Positions 36,337 to 47,223 of a stretch of DNA of 64,000 nucleotides are shown here, in pieces (position 1 is the first letter of the stretch; each line of letters begins with the position of its first letter). The notes under the pieces are model-generated. The model had not been told where the DNA came from, did no database searches, and was given only the letters and a program-made list of their open reading frames with translations. The stretch lies in NCBI RefSeq assembly GCF_921293095.1, contig NC_060257.1, forward strand, positions 52,116,968 through 52,180,967, given 5' to 3'. This stretch comes from Ischnura elegans. Taxonomy: Eukaryota > Arthropoda > Insecta > Odonata > Coenagrionidae. Made by a program: the position numbers and the translations under genes.

Positions 36337-39300
36337 GTGAGTACGACACAGGAAAGCATGAAGACGTTAATTCTTCATTTCCGTTCTGTAACGCGTGGGT
36401 AGTTGAGGCCACGAAAGCTGTTGCTAATGGTATGGAGAAGCTGGAAGTTAATAATAATAACATTAATAATAATAATAATAATACGTCTTTATTGGGCGAG
36501 ATTGGGACTAGAAAGTCCCATCTTCCATCTAACCCCTCGTGAAACATTAAATTATTACAGTAAAATACATTGTCAAGCTGCAAATACAAAATTATAAGTT
36601 AACAAAGTTAGCATTTAATAAGTTCAAATAAATGTGGGACACTCGCTAGCTAACCAGAATATTCATAGGTGAAAATTCTCTATTCCCAGTGGGAGCGCAG
36701 AAATTATCTGAGAAATGATGGGCCGGAGTTGCGAATAGATTTGAAAACTGGTCCATACCTGACGAAAAAATCTTTGTTTCGTTCTTTAACTATCAATTCT
36801 CAACGGTTCGGATGGTTTAAGGTAATAATGGAGTAGTTTCCATTTACAAAAAATGTGCAACTAAGAATAGACAGGTGAGATAGCACAATACAACCATTAA
36901 CACATGTACAAATAAATTCGATCCCGTTTGAAAGATGTAAATAGCATAAAAATTTATGTCAATCTACTGCTTCAAAGGAGAATATAATCATCAAGAGTTC
37001 AATATACAATAATTATAATTAGATTAATTTAAAAAGAATATTTACGACGGTAACAAAATGGTCCAACTTTTCGAAGTCTCCGCATGTCTCTCCCGTGACG
37101 CTGCTGTCACCCAGCAAGTAAAATGATTCAGATGTCAGCTAACGTTTTCTGAAAACGTAGAATTCTTTTGCTACTTCTTCAAGTAATTCATTTAAACAGG
37201 CGTAAGTCTACAGATGAGCAAGTCATTGATTATGCACGCCTTCAATTCACGGTGAAGCATCGAAAAACTACGTTTGCAACTCAAATATTTATCCCAAATG
37301 GAAAAGAAACGACGATTATTACACATTCTTCAAAGCAGGAACTTCTTAAAGAGCAAGAATACAAAATATATTAAGGCTGTTTTGACGAACCTATGGAGTA
37401 CCAACCACGAAAGAACGTGGATGCCGAATACAAATAGATACGGTCGAAAATGATATAAAAAAACTCGGCGTTCCAGGACACGCCGCAAAATCTTCCATTC
37501 ATGGCTGCCGAAGCCTTCAAAAGACAGGGAAAGTCAATTTTCTTGCATTTGAGGGAAGACGTCCAAAGGCGATTGATTCCTTCGGGATGCCTACCTCGTA
37601 AAAAGCATTTCTCAGGAGGGAATCGCGCTTTAAACATAATGAACACCTTCCATGTGAATTCAAAAGATAAGATTTTGTCGACTCAACTCCTCTGGTCGAA
37701 TAAAAATATGCATACGGTCATGCAAATGGCCCCGTTTTATTCAAAAAGGTCCACACAGACCGATTCATAAAATTTATTTTTTATTTCAAAGCATGAAAGA
37801 GCTCGATATAAACCTTTCAGAACGATTTTCATCATCAACTCCCACGGTGTTCCGATTCGAGGCGGAGTTAAAAATATGTTTGCATTATAATATTCCAAAC
37901 AATTAAAATTATTACTCACTAAAATTATTGCTGACGCATTATCAAATTGCACTTATATCACAAGACCATTTTAAATATCATTAACATCCCACTTAACCCT
38001 ATTTTCAAATAGTCATCGAATTTCCTCTTCGACAGCAAGATAAACTCGTTAGTTACCTAAAATTTGAAGAGGGAGGAGCCCTACGTTAGTTTTTTCTGAC
38101 GAATTCCTGAATTCTGGTAAGATCTCTCGACCATTTAAACAAAATTGTCTCTGTTAAACACTTTGCTTCATACGCATATAAGAATATAAGATATAGATTA
38201 TTATTAGATTGGTCATCCTTTATGGGTTTTTTATTCACTAGATAAAGAAAAAATGAATATCTACTCAAGCATAAAGAGTCCACACAACGCTATTTTCATA
38301 AGATCATCGTATTTTTACTTCGACAACACTATTAGTTAGTTAAAAACCAAATAAGAATAGTGATGTGCCGACACTTTTATTTGTAAAGATTTATTCCGTC
38401 GCATCTGATATTAGTTTTCTGTCAGCGGGAAATTTATATTCTAGTTGCAATATGGTAAATGTCTTCCTATTGCCAAGTATATAGGGCACAGGATTGATTA
38501 AAGCGGTGGCAAGAGGTTTTTGGTTTTTCCAACCAAAATTCATCCACCATATAATATATGCTCAAAATTTTGAAGGAAAAAGGATCAGCAATTTTAAAGA
38601 GCAAAATATTTGTAAAAAAAGACATCCGTCGGCCCAGAAAAATAAAATCGGTATTGACAATTCGTAAATTATATTAATTTTATTCGTATGCACATAATGA
38701 CATAAAATATTCATATTCAAATAATTTATAATGCATCGACATCAACCTTTTGGTTCAAATTTCAATTTTGGCTGAAAAGTCGAGCTTTTCATTTCGATTA
38801 AAAATCGATTCATCGAAAATCGATTTTGACCGACATTTTTCCATCATCTAAGACGAAACAGACTATATATATATATATATCCCTATATATTTATTCCCCT
38901 TACTAAATATTTCCTCTCAAATTAACTTCCTTATTTGATTGACTATAAGGTGGGTTCCCTTTGATGAGAGATGATATATGCCTTAATCAATGGAAAATCT
39001 GTTTCAGAGACTTATCCCTCTCTTGTCCCACGGCGGATTAACATCCTAATATCCTGGCCCTTATTAATTTCTCGATTCTTTTTTGAGCCGTCCGATTTCT
39101 GCATTTTTCTCGGGGATTCTACCGCGTCAGTTGGCTTTCGGACAGCAGTTTCGACTTTTCGAACTTCAACCTGATGACGCTGGCAGAATAGCCAGTGAAA
39201 CTGTTCTCCACAAGCCAACTGAAGCGAAAGATAACCCGAGAAAAATTCAGAGATCTTTTCCAAATTTATTAGGCATTTGGATTTTCTGTCTTTAGATTTG

Positions 39301-42300
39301 CAGTTAAAGCTACAGTTTTTAAGTTTTATATTCAATCTAAAGGCCATATGTGCTGTTTTTGAATAATTAAATAAATAAATAAATAAGTCATTATAATCAT
39401 TACTAATTGAGAGGGTAATAAGCCACCGCGTACTAGTGATTTTTCTTCAAACCAGATTTAGGTACAGAAATTCATTGATAGATTGACATATATACAGAAA
39501 CCTGGTTGCCAAGGGATACGAGTGAGTCTCTGTTTTGTGCTGACATCGACAAGGGAAATCAAAAGCACCACTAAAACTTGATATTGTTTGTTTTCTTTGC
39601 CCAAATTCTGTACCTAACTCTGTTTAGACAAAAATCGCTTGCACTACTTGCCCTTAAATTCAAGCCTCCAAATAAATTTCCCACTCCTCCCGGGTGCAGT
39701 GCGCGACGCGGCACCCATTCGCTTCTGGAGCGGCAGCCGCTACGGCCGCAGCGGACGGAGCGCGGGAGGCAACTCCGAGTCGCAGTCCCACGGCGGCGGT
39801 TCCACCGTCGGCATGGCAATGTCCCTCCGTTCGAGCGGCCCCGTCATCCAGCCCCGACACGACAGGTTCTTCCTGGGCAGCCGATACGGCAAGCGGGCTC
39901 CCGGCCCACGGGGGGCGGCAGTCCTGGCACAGTGGAGGCGCTCGGAGGAGGAGAATGCGGACGAGGGCGAGGAGACTGAAGATGGAGAGGAACAGGGGCA
40001 GCAGGACGAGCAGGAGGTCAGGGGTCAGCAGGAGGAAATGGCCAGAGCCGTCAAGGAAGCCCTGCGCCTCCGAGGTGAGTTAAAATGAAATGACGAGTTC
40101 AGCTCGTCGTGAACTTACGATGCCAAATCGCGAAATAACGAGTGTAGCTCGTCATGATATATCGTTTTAACAGGAATTACCACATTAATCACAAGTTAAC
40201 TCACGAGTACGCCGCGTGCACAATCGGTAAATAACAAAACACACACAATACTCTTAAGAGCATAAACAACTATTGAAACGCAATGTGGAAGGGGGTCGTC
40301 GGTAGTTTAAAAAAATGATAAGTCTAGGATATTAATAGGAAATAATAATAAATCTAATAGGAAATTTACTGGCACCCGTTTAATAAAAATAAAAATATAC
40401 CCAGCCTTACATAATTCGGGCGTAAGAGACCAATATGGGGATGGGGGGATTGAAGGCAGGGAAGGTTGAAGGAGTGGCGTGCACGATACCTCGTGTGAGC
40501 GATGTCTTCTCGCGGAAGCAGCGTCGTTTCGTCTCCCTACTCGCCAATGGACTCTAGGTCGTCCTCACACCAGGAGTACGCATCCAAAAATCCCCGTCTC
40601 ATGGTTTGACGCTCCTTATATATATACCGCAATTCTAGGCCCGCTCCGTTTAACCGGCAATATTCATGTGGGTGACTGTGAGCCTCGCACATTCAACTCC
40701 GCTCGGTCGGCAAGGCACATATCAATGGCTAATTTCTAACAACACGTATCTCAAAAATAGCAACTTTTCAGGAGAGCAAAACATCGATTTATTTTTTTAA
40801 TTTTATATAATCTAATTTGAAACTAAAAACCAAAAATACATAAAACTGAAAAAGAAGCATACATTTGCAAGCAAAGAGTTTTTTTGCTTTAATTTAATTG
40901 TTTATTAACAATACTAGCAGTATTAACTCAGACCGTCCTCATTTTGGGATACGTGTTGTTAGAACTTAGCCATCGATATCTCCCATCTCCCTTCCACGAA
41001 GGAGAGAGACCCCATGAAGCCATGGGCGGCTCACGATGAAAATGCTGAATATTGTTGGATTATATTCAGGGCTGGGCAAAATATAGGCCGAGAATTATTT
41101 GAAATACAAAATACCGATCCAAATGTATTTTAAATTCAAAATACAAAATACCATTTGATTTTGGGCATTTGAAAAACGAACTAATAAATAGTACCTAAAA
41201 ATTGTAAAGATAAAAATAGTACTTTTCAAAATACAAAAAACATTTGCATGGAAACAAAGAGATCTTAAAAAAATATATGAACTGACTTGGCACGTTACGG
41301 ATAGCTGCAAACATGAACACAGTGATGACAACTACATTGAAGAACTCACCGAAACATAATGTTATAGCAGTGCTATCAGAGCTACTTCAAAATTATTTTA
41401 CGAATATATATTTTTTTAAGAATATATTTAGGGATATACCAAAAATATGCATTTGATCTACAAAATACAAGATACATTCAGGAAATATTTATTCTATTTG
41501 AAATACCAAATACAAATTTTAAAAATGTATTTCAAGTGCGTATTTTTAAAATACTTACATTTGGAACTCTTCCCAGCCCTGATTATTTTCAACAATTTAC
41601 TTTATACATACAACGGGAAAATTTCACAATGAGAGCGAAAGACGACCAGTCGAGTAGGAGATAAACTTCCTATTAAAAGAATGCTGGATATTAATTGCTT
41701 AAACCTTGAGCTACATTATCTTTTATTTAATATTACCCTTGTAAAAATTGGCCTCTATTTTAAATATAAACAATCTATTCGGTAGGTAATACCGAATTAA
41801 TATTTTCATATTCGAGATGCCGGAAAATATACACGTGTCCACAGCGATTTCGCTGAAATTTTCAAAGTGATGGAGTATGTTTTTCGGGAGAAATTTTTAA
41901 CGATAACTAATACTTGTGGCACGGTGATGTTTTTTTTCATATTCTATATACACATATTCATGGTCTATGGTTACGGACTGAGGTCCTTCAGAGATCAGTC
42001 ATTACAAAACGCATAGAAAATCCCTGACATGCCCTAACATTTAAACTATGTCCGGCGTCTGGGACGAATGTCTGCAAAAACCTTATTCACAAATAAACAT
42101 TTTTCCAAATCCTTACCTAACTTATACAAATAAACCTTTTTCCAAAATTAAACCTTTTTCACAAACCGAGACGTTATACAACAATTCTAAGATAAAATTC
42201 ATTTTATAAACAAAACATTCCCTCGATCACTGATAATACATTCCCAACACTGCTAATATTTTTCTAACTCAAATAAAGTTACGTTTTTTTCTTATCTAGC

Positions 42301-42565
42301 CACAAAAGGCTCTTCTAGGTGCCCTTTGCCCGTTGATTCACATTATGTGATGTGCCGTTGCATAGCATTCAACTAAATGATTGACAACTCCGCCAAATAC
42401 TCAAGTATTCTAATAGCCCTGTCTTTTCTTGGTACTACAGCGCTGCCAAGAGATTCCGAGGAAGTATTCGGTGTAGCGTCGCAACGACTATCTTCTGCAA
42501 TACAACCAGCAGCTTGCATTTACATGGGGATTGGAAATTTGTACCGCTGCTACGAAGGAAGGTAA
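36111..42565 (+). CDS. RYa: RYamide neuropeptide precursor, three coding exons
   Basis: The coding exons are 36111-36336, 39700-40074 and 42441-42565; joined they give 241 residues. Every junction is GT-AG and keeps frame (phase 1 both times). Residues 1-25 are a signal peptide with a leucine core. Residues 26-76 are an acidic spacer with an SEEEEEST run. Peptide 1 ends FWSGSRYG-R (84-92), and basic residues at 77 and 83 allow cleavage upstream. Peptide 2 is FFLGSRYG-KR (132-141). The Gly donates the C-terminal amide, and RY-amide is the family hallmark; Drosophila RYamide-2 also ends FFLGSRY-amide. After a Glu/Gln-rich spacer, exon 3 ends with CIYMGIGNLYRC, a two-cysteine tail that I recall from related precursors. 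Mature peptides are secreted and act on a G-protein-coupled RYamide receptor. The long acidic spacer before peptide 1 is unusual. The peptides are certain in kind; exon 3 is the least certain part. Confidence 0.9.
36450..36600 (-). repeat. Probable retrotransposon 3' tail inside RYamide intron 1
   Basis: On the minus strand AATAAAGACGT is followed by ATTATTATT repeats. The sequence 5' of it contains the small palindrome GGGACTTTCTAGTCCC. AATAAA followed by a trinucleotide tail is the usual end of RTE-like LINEs. No coding part remains. Confidence 0.4.
36601..39092. other. RYamide intron 1, remaining sequence
   Basis: The stretch is AT-rich without exons I can support. Two diverged blocks (about 37985-38060 and 38285-38350) share TATTTTCA..A..ATCATCG, TTC.ACTTCGACA and AGTTAGTTA, suggesting an old local duplication. 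A TA dinucleotide run sits at 38865-38880. Confidence 0.45.
39093..39254 (+). ncRNA. Long hairpin carrying a hammerhead ribozyme core, in RYamide intron 1
   Basis: Arms at 39093-39153 and 39193-39254 are inverted (CAGTTGGCTT matches AAGCCAACTG, and TTTTTCTCGGG matches CCCGAGAAAAA). In the apical region CTGATGA (39171-39177) is followed by stem II GCTGGC (39179-39184) paired with GCCAGT (39191-39196) over AGAATA, then GAAAC (39197-39201). The core and stem II are canonical. Stem I does not pair well at once, so activity is less likely than for the copies at 7.6 and 50.5 kb. It would be transcribed as part of the neuropeptide pre-mRNA. Confidence 0.6.
39700..40074 (+). CDS. RYa: RYamide coding exon 2 (both amidated peptides)
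   Basis: The acceptor is CCCACTCCTCCCGGGTGCAG at 39680-39699, and the first two bases complete a GTG codon started in exon 1. The exon encodes SGSRYGRSGR and FFLGSRYGKR, then a Glu/Gln/Asp-rich spacer. It ends CGAG|GTGAGT at 40074/40075, again phase 1. GC content is much higher than in the introns, as expected for coding sequence. Confidence 0.9.
40075..40718. other. RYamide intron 2, proximal part
   Basis: Short direct repeats of GAGTTCAGCTCGTC/GAGTGTAGCTCGTCA occur at 40093-40107 and 40140-40155. An 86-codon frame at 40479 is only a chance frame in intronic DNA. Confidence 0.4.
40719..40980. mobile_element. TIR element in RYamide intron 2
   Basis: ATATCAATGGCTAATTTCTA followed by ACAACACGTATC (40719-40750) is mirrored at 40948-40980. 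The arms are about 38 bp with four or five mismatches, and the interior is about 185 bp of AT-rich non-coding DNA. I could not identify a target duplication or superfamily. Confidence 0.75.
41067..41581. mobile_element. Non-autonomous hAT-like element in RYamide intron 2
   Basis: The element begins CAGGGCTGGGCAAAATA and ends CTTCCCAGCCCTG, short terminal inverted repeats typical of the hAT superfamily. It is flanked by an 8-bp target duplication, ATTATATT (41059-41066) and ATTATTTT (41582-41589), matching at 7 of 8 positions. The interior carries inverted subterminal copies of AAAATACAAAATACC-like sequence and no transposase. Confidence 0.85.
42441..42565 (+). CDS. RYa: RYamide coding exon 3 (C-terminal two-cysteine tail)
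   Basis: A strong acceptor, CCCTGTCTTTTCTTGGTACTACAG (within 42417-42440), begins an exon whose first two bases complete a GCG codon from exon 2. It encodes LPRDSEEVFGVAS and ends ACIYMGIGNLYRCYEGR-stop, with TAA at 42563-42565. The TAA lies inside AAG|GTAAGT, a perfect donor, so a longer isoform through a further exon is possible. AATAAA follows at 42597. Confidence 0.7.
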
Positions 42566-42596
42566 GTGTCGAAACCTTGCGATTAGTAATTGGTAA

Positions 42597-42602
42597 AATA
42601 AA
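42597..42602 (+). promoter_or_regulatory. Candidate polyadenylation signal of the RYamide gene
   Basis: AATAAA lies 32 nt after the stop codon at 42563-42565. This is consistent with exon 3 being terminal, though the hexamer is common in AT-rich DNA. Confidence 0.4.
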
Positions 42603-43700
42603 TCACGTAAGCGTTGGCCAAAAATTAAATTCGCCAGTGAAATAACCATAACAACCTTGCAAAAACCAATAATTCATTGACAAAAATTATGCTTAAGTTT
42701 TTAAAAATTCTAAAGGTAAATAAGAAGCTACTCACTTACTTAGAATTTCAAGCTTCCATGCATGCTACTTAAGTTGTGAACATTTAAATTAGGAATGCGC
42801 TTGGAGATGATAATAACTTGCCGATTGCCGGAATATTACACATATTGGCAAAAGTGTCATCACTTTATTCCGAGGATGCAATGTTTTTTAACCGCTAAGT
42901 ATATTTTATCTATGCTCCGTTTAGGTATTCAGAATGCGAATCAATACCTAGTGGATACTTGGTACAGGAATTTTTATAAGAAATAAAAAATTACCCGCTG
43001 TTAGTGAAACTAACAAAAAATTACTGATTTCAGCCCAAACACACTTGATATGATGCCAAACGGTGACAAATAAAAGTTTTCTTTCTATCACGCATAAATA
43101 GAAAAAAGGAATTTTCTTCGGTGTAAATTTAATCTTAATAACAGAAAATTTCCATAAAAAACGGGAAAAATTGGCCCGAAATTTTCAGACATAAGGTCAA
43201 ACGGTGTCAGATGTAAATTTTTCCTCGTCTCTTTCAATAAAAAATCTCGGGCTACCACTTAACATTTAATTCCTGGTTTGCAGTTCGGTTACCCTACCTT
43301 CACGGTAGACTTAGTTTGAGGAAAAACGAGGAGGAAGAGTCTTGGGTCAATATTTACGCAGTTCCACCGTTTTCCATCATTGTAATTAACGAAAGGACAA
43401 CGGTCATCCGGTGATGACTTTTTTAACGCCCTGGGCAACTTAACTCGGACCGAATCGATGGCTTGGGTAATATGAACAGAAAAAAAGCAGAGAAACCCCA
43501 GTTCTTCCTCTCTTAAAGAGGCTTATCTCCGCCTTAATCCTCTTTACATTTACCTTTCTCTCATCCTCAAGCTTCCTTAAGTCAACAGATTAACCTAGCA
43601 CACATGGGAAATTAAACCCGAGCCAAATGGAATTGAAAACACAAATGGAAGTGGCTTAAATGAGGAGGAAATATTCATCTCCAAATTAAAAGATGCATGA
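42603..43700. other. Intergenic DNA, nothing recognised
   Basis: No exon or defined repeat could be supported. Confidence 0.4.
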
Positions 43701-44032
43701 GTTAAGGCACGAATACGACTTCGTTTCAAGCGATGATCCCTGCTTTGCAAAAAATGTGCATTAAATTTCATAGAAAGGAAACGGATGTATATTTAAGTCA
43801 TAATACTACTGTGGCTTGATAACTTTACGAAGAATTTTCACTTTTCACCGTCGGAGAAAGACATCAGTTAAGGCACAAATACGACTTCGTTTCAAGCGAT
43901 GATCCCTGCTTTGCAAAAAATAAGATACATTAGATTCTATAGAATAGGGAACGGATGTATATTAAGGTCATAATACCACTGTGGCTTGATATCTTCACGA
44001 AGGATTTTCACTTTTCACCGTCGGAGAAAGAA
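43701..44032 (+). repeat. Tandem duplication, two 166-bp units
   Basis: Both units start GTTAAGGCAC (43701 and 43867). They share TACGACTTCGTTTCAAGCGA, TGATCCCTGCTTTGCAAAAA, ACGGATGTATATT, CACTGTGGCTTGAT-like and TTTTCACTTTTCACCGTCGG. Divergence is roughly 10 percent plus small indels. No coding frame spans either unit. Confidence 0.9.
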
Positions 44033-44036
44033 GTCA

Positions 44037-44757
44037 TCCTAGCTACATACACAACCAACACGAAAATTAATTGCACAGCTGTCAGCCGGTGTATCACATA
44101 AAACCACATTGCATACATGTGCTTTCCACATGGCCACTGAAATATAAGGAACGATTTCTTATTTACTACTTAAGTGGTAATTCAGACGCCGATTATTCCC
44201 AAATTTATTTTAACCCATCTCGTCTCCTTAAAAATACAGAAAAATAACACGAAAAGTTGAAACACAAAGAAAAAATTTTCAATAGGGCATACTATAGGTA
44301 TATTTAATATTAACATCTATTGGTACCGAAACCAACACCTGATTCGTAAAATTACTGTAAAAAACCGTAACTATGTCACACGAAAATATTCCCGAGATCT
44401 TTTTCATAGAAATTTTCAAATATTTACAGCCAGAGCTCAATTTAAAACTTTATCAACCAATTGGAATACGTGAGGTACAGCTGGTCAGGAGAAAATCATA
44501 TCTATGTACTCATAATTTAAAACATATGCTTAAAAAATTAAGAACCCCTCGCACTGATAATTTGAAAAGCTATTAAAGAAAAATACAATTTTCTTTTGAT
44601 CTTGAAATCGTTGGATATTGATGTTGCATATTAGAGAAAGAAAAGAAATATTACTCTTTGCAGTGGAAAAATCACTTCTTCAAAAATCGCTCATGCAAAG
44701 ATAAAGAGCAAGAATACTAACTAATGATTTGATAAAAATTCACCATCACCTAACCTT
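44037..44757. other. Intergenic DNA, nothing recognised
   Basis: AT-rich, without a defensible gene. Confidence 0.4.
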
Positions 44758-44759
44758 TC

Positions 44760-45332
44760 TACATCTACATAATACCCCGCAAGCCGCCTAAAAGGCGTGT
44801 GGCAGGGGGTGTTAGGACACCAGCCGTTTACAGCTATAAAAAAAAAAAAAGAAGTGCTCTAACGAGGTTGGGACAAGCGTTTATTAAAGTCCTTTATTGT
44901 TCGGGGGAAAAACGAATTCTTATATCTATCCGTTCGGCAAAAAATCTCTCTTAATTTATCGCTTCTGTCGGACCTGGAAATATAGTGTGGCTCTAAGATT
45001 ATGTCCTCTGTGTCGCTCTTAAAGATATCCATTCTTAATTGTTCAAGCAATCTAAGCCTAGCGCGCAGCCTCCGAGTCTCCAACGGCTCCCAGCCTAATT
45101 CGCTTAACATCTGGGTAACACTGTCTGTACGCCCGTAGCGGTTTTTGACGAAACGCGCAGCCTTCCTTTGTATCTTATTCAGCTCGCGGATTAAGTCTTT
45201 CTGCACTGGATCCCATACACTCGCTGCATATTCAAGGTGCGGTCGGACGAGAGCGAAATAGCACCTTTCTTTTACTTTCTCATCCGAAAATATAGGTGAA
45301 TCCTTTAATATAGGTGAATCCTTCCCCAGCAA
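44760..45332 (-). pseudogene. 5'-truncated non-LTR retrotransposon, C-terminus of reverse transcriptase ORF
   Basis: The minus-strand frame from 45332 to 44859 (157 codons) contains ERCYFALVRPHLEYAASVWD, then RELNKIQRKAARFVKNRYG, LGWEPLETRRLRARLRLLEQ, SDRSDKLREIFCRTDRY and FFPRTIKDFNKRL. This is the post-reverse-transcriptase C-terminal block of CR1/Jockey-like LINEs. The catalytic YADD region is missing: the copy is 5'-truncated, ending near 45340. A short local duplication (DSPILKDSPI) lies at its edge. The 3' UTR carries CGCCTTTTAGGCGG and ends ATTATGTAGATGTAGA. The same family occurs at 22266-22672 and 55775-55885. Confidence 0.9.
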
Positions 45333-45345
45333 TCAACTGCGAGTT

Positions 45346-46480
45346 CATCTCTCCAGCAGTTCAACTCCATGAGCAATAAAAAGGAATCGGTTTTTTAAAT
45401 ATTTGCAATCAGTCTTGGAAGATCATACGTTGACAGTGAGCTAGCATTTTCCGGGGATATTACAATTCAAAATTAAAGATTTTATTTCTTAGTACTACAG
45501 TACAAACGACTTCATCTGTCAAAGGAAAAGTATTTTACCAAATCAGGACTTCAATGTAAAAAAAACACGGCTAAATACATCTTTTCCGATTATTGGACAC
45601 GTAATAATTCTATGAGATATCCCGGAACATCCCACGCAAAAAGCTTATCCCAAACACCCAGGGCGACGATTGTCTAAGGAAGTGAAGGAATTGAAACGGA
45701 CAATCTTCAAGGAGGACGTCTTGAGGGGCAAATCGAAGCAGGACGGTCGTCATATCCAAGCCAAGGACTCATTCATCAAACTCAGTTGACGCCTGAAGCC
45801 TCTTCTCCCAAAACATACGTACTAATCTTGTTCAACAGCTCCAGTGGCCATGAAAAACCTTCAAGAAACTCAGCCATACGAATCAAAACTCCCACGGTGC
45901 AGTACTTTCGAGCTATATACCATTTCTTAATTTCCCTTGAGTTCGAGGATGAGGTAGAGGTAACTTCCAGGCTCGACATAAAGTTTATCCCTTCGCATGA
46001 TCTTTCCGAGATAATTTTTAGCATTCTTACATTAAGTCTGATATCGTGCGTAATATTCAACGGCTTATAACGAAAGAAAGAAAATTTGTCACCATTGACT
46101 TAAAAGCGATCTTCCTCCGCTATTTTAAAGCAATCATTTTTCCTTGGCAAGCTTAAAAAATGGTTCATATAAGCGTAATTTAGATATATCTCAGGTAACA
46201 ACTGAATATTTTGCTGCCCATAAAATCATATCACAGTAATTGATTCCTCAATATTAATAACACATTATAATATGCCCATTTATTCGATCTCTATAAATTG
46301 AGGTAATGATATACATTCAAATTTTCTCAAAAGTCAATAAAAAAGAAAAATATATATAATAGTACAAAAGGTTGATACGTTTTCAATTAATCATGTGAAT
46401 AATAAGTACGTATGAAAGATGCAGTACTCTAAAATTCTTGAACCAAACCTCTTAATCATCACAGGTCAACAATCCTCAGA
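45346..46480. other. Intergenic DNA, nothing recognised
   Basis: Mirror-image frames of 92 and 94 codons at 45782-46070 lack splice and family support. Confidence 0.4.
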
Positions 46481-46483
46481 TGG

Positions 46484-46646
46484 GTATAAATTCTTCTAGG
46501 GATTCCGCGCGGGTAAGATTTTGTAAGAGCGCTGATGTTTCGGGTACCGACTCGCTACCCATCCTCACGGCTACTCGAATCGGTACCCGAAACGTTGGCG
46601 CTCTTACAAAATCTTACCCGCGCGGAATCCCGAGAAGAGTTTATAC
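46484..46646. repeat. Long foldback hairpin with hammerhead-like loop
   Basis: GTATAAATTCTTCTAGGGAT to TCGGGTACCGA (46484-46550) is the reverse complement of 46579-46646, with about eight differences. Arms are about 67 bp and the loop about 28. On the minus strand the loop and left arm read GTGAGGA, GGGTA-GCGAGTCGG-TACCC and GAAACATC, a hammerhead-like order with a damaged first block. A partial copy of the arm, GGATTCCGCGCGGGTAAGAT and beyond, lies at 56589-56632. Confidence 0.75.
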
Positions 46647-46689
46647 GTATTGTTCTCCGGGAAAGTGTAAAAATCTTACATTATCCTCA

Positions 46690-47120
46690 GATAGGTTTGA
46701 CGCAACTCTCCCTCAATTCTCCTCACCGCCAATCTTTTCTTACCTGAGCACTTCTTTTCTTTCACACCTTTATATACCAGTTCCATATTATTTATCTTTA
46801 CCCACTTTATTTAGTTCGTTCGAGTTCTTCCTTTTCTGTTCTTGCCATCTACCTGTCCATCAACGATTGTCTTCATTAAGCTATCATGACTCAAGATATG
46901 GCCAATGAGGTTTTTATGAGGCTTCTCTTTTCTCTTATTCTCCTTAGGACTTCCTCATCACTAACTCGGTCGATCCATTTGATCCTCATCATTCTTATTT
47001 TGCACCACATTACGAAGGCCTCCACCCTTGATTTCTCCGCTGCTGTCATTGTCCATGCCTCACTTCCGTCGAGAAGTGAGGCGTGGACCCTACCTCTAAT
47101 TGGCGAAAAAAGTAAATAGT
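46690..47120 (-). pseudogene. RTE-type LINE ORF2 C-terminal relic
   Basis: The minus strand reads SEAWTMTAAEKSRVEAFVMW, then WIDRVSDEEVLRRIREKRSL, then IGHILSHDSLMKTIVDGQVD, GKNRKGRTRTN, a stop, and IKWVKI. This is the well-known post-RT segment of RTE-like endonuclease-reverse transcriptases, in order. Internal stops and a frame change show that it is dead. It lies immediately next to the hairpin at 46484-46646. Confidence 0.8.
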
Positions 47121-47223
47121 CACAAGTGTTTTTCCTCAATTGTCGAGGCATATCGATTAATAATTTCATCAAAACAGTTATACAGAGTGGAGACAAATTG
47201 TCACGAAATTTTAACTCTGGATA

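Noticed and set aside
36400..36542. Extension of RYamide exon 1 into the ...NNNINNNNNNTS frame
   Set aside because: The asparagine run comes from an AAT repeat in the intron, and the GTGAGT donor at 36337 ends the exon.
39012..39347. 111-codon minus-strand frame in RYamide intron 1
   Set aside because: It is explained by the long hairpin at 39093-39254, which keeps both strands open.
42290..42376. Acceptor TTTTTTCTTATCTAG at 42286-42300 as an alternative start of RYamide exon 3
   Set aside because: It is phase-compatible, but the resulting frame ends at a TAA before the CIYMGIGNLYRC segment and lacks a family-like end.
43712..43740. Minus-strand CGCTTGAAACG in the tandem duplication as a hammerhead core
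   Set aside because: There is no CTGANGA block at a usable distance in either unit.
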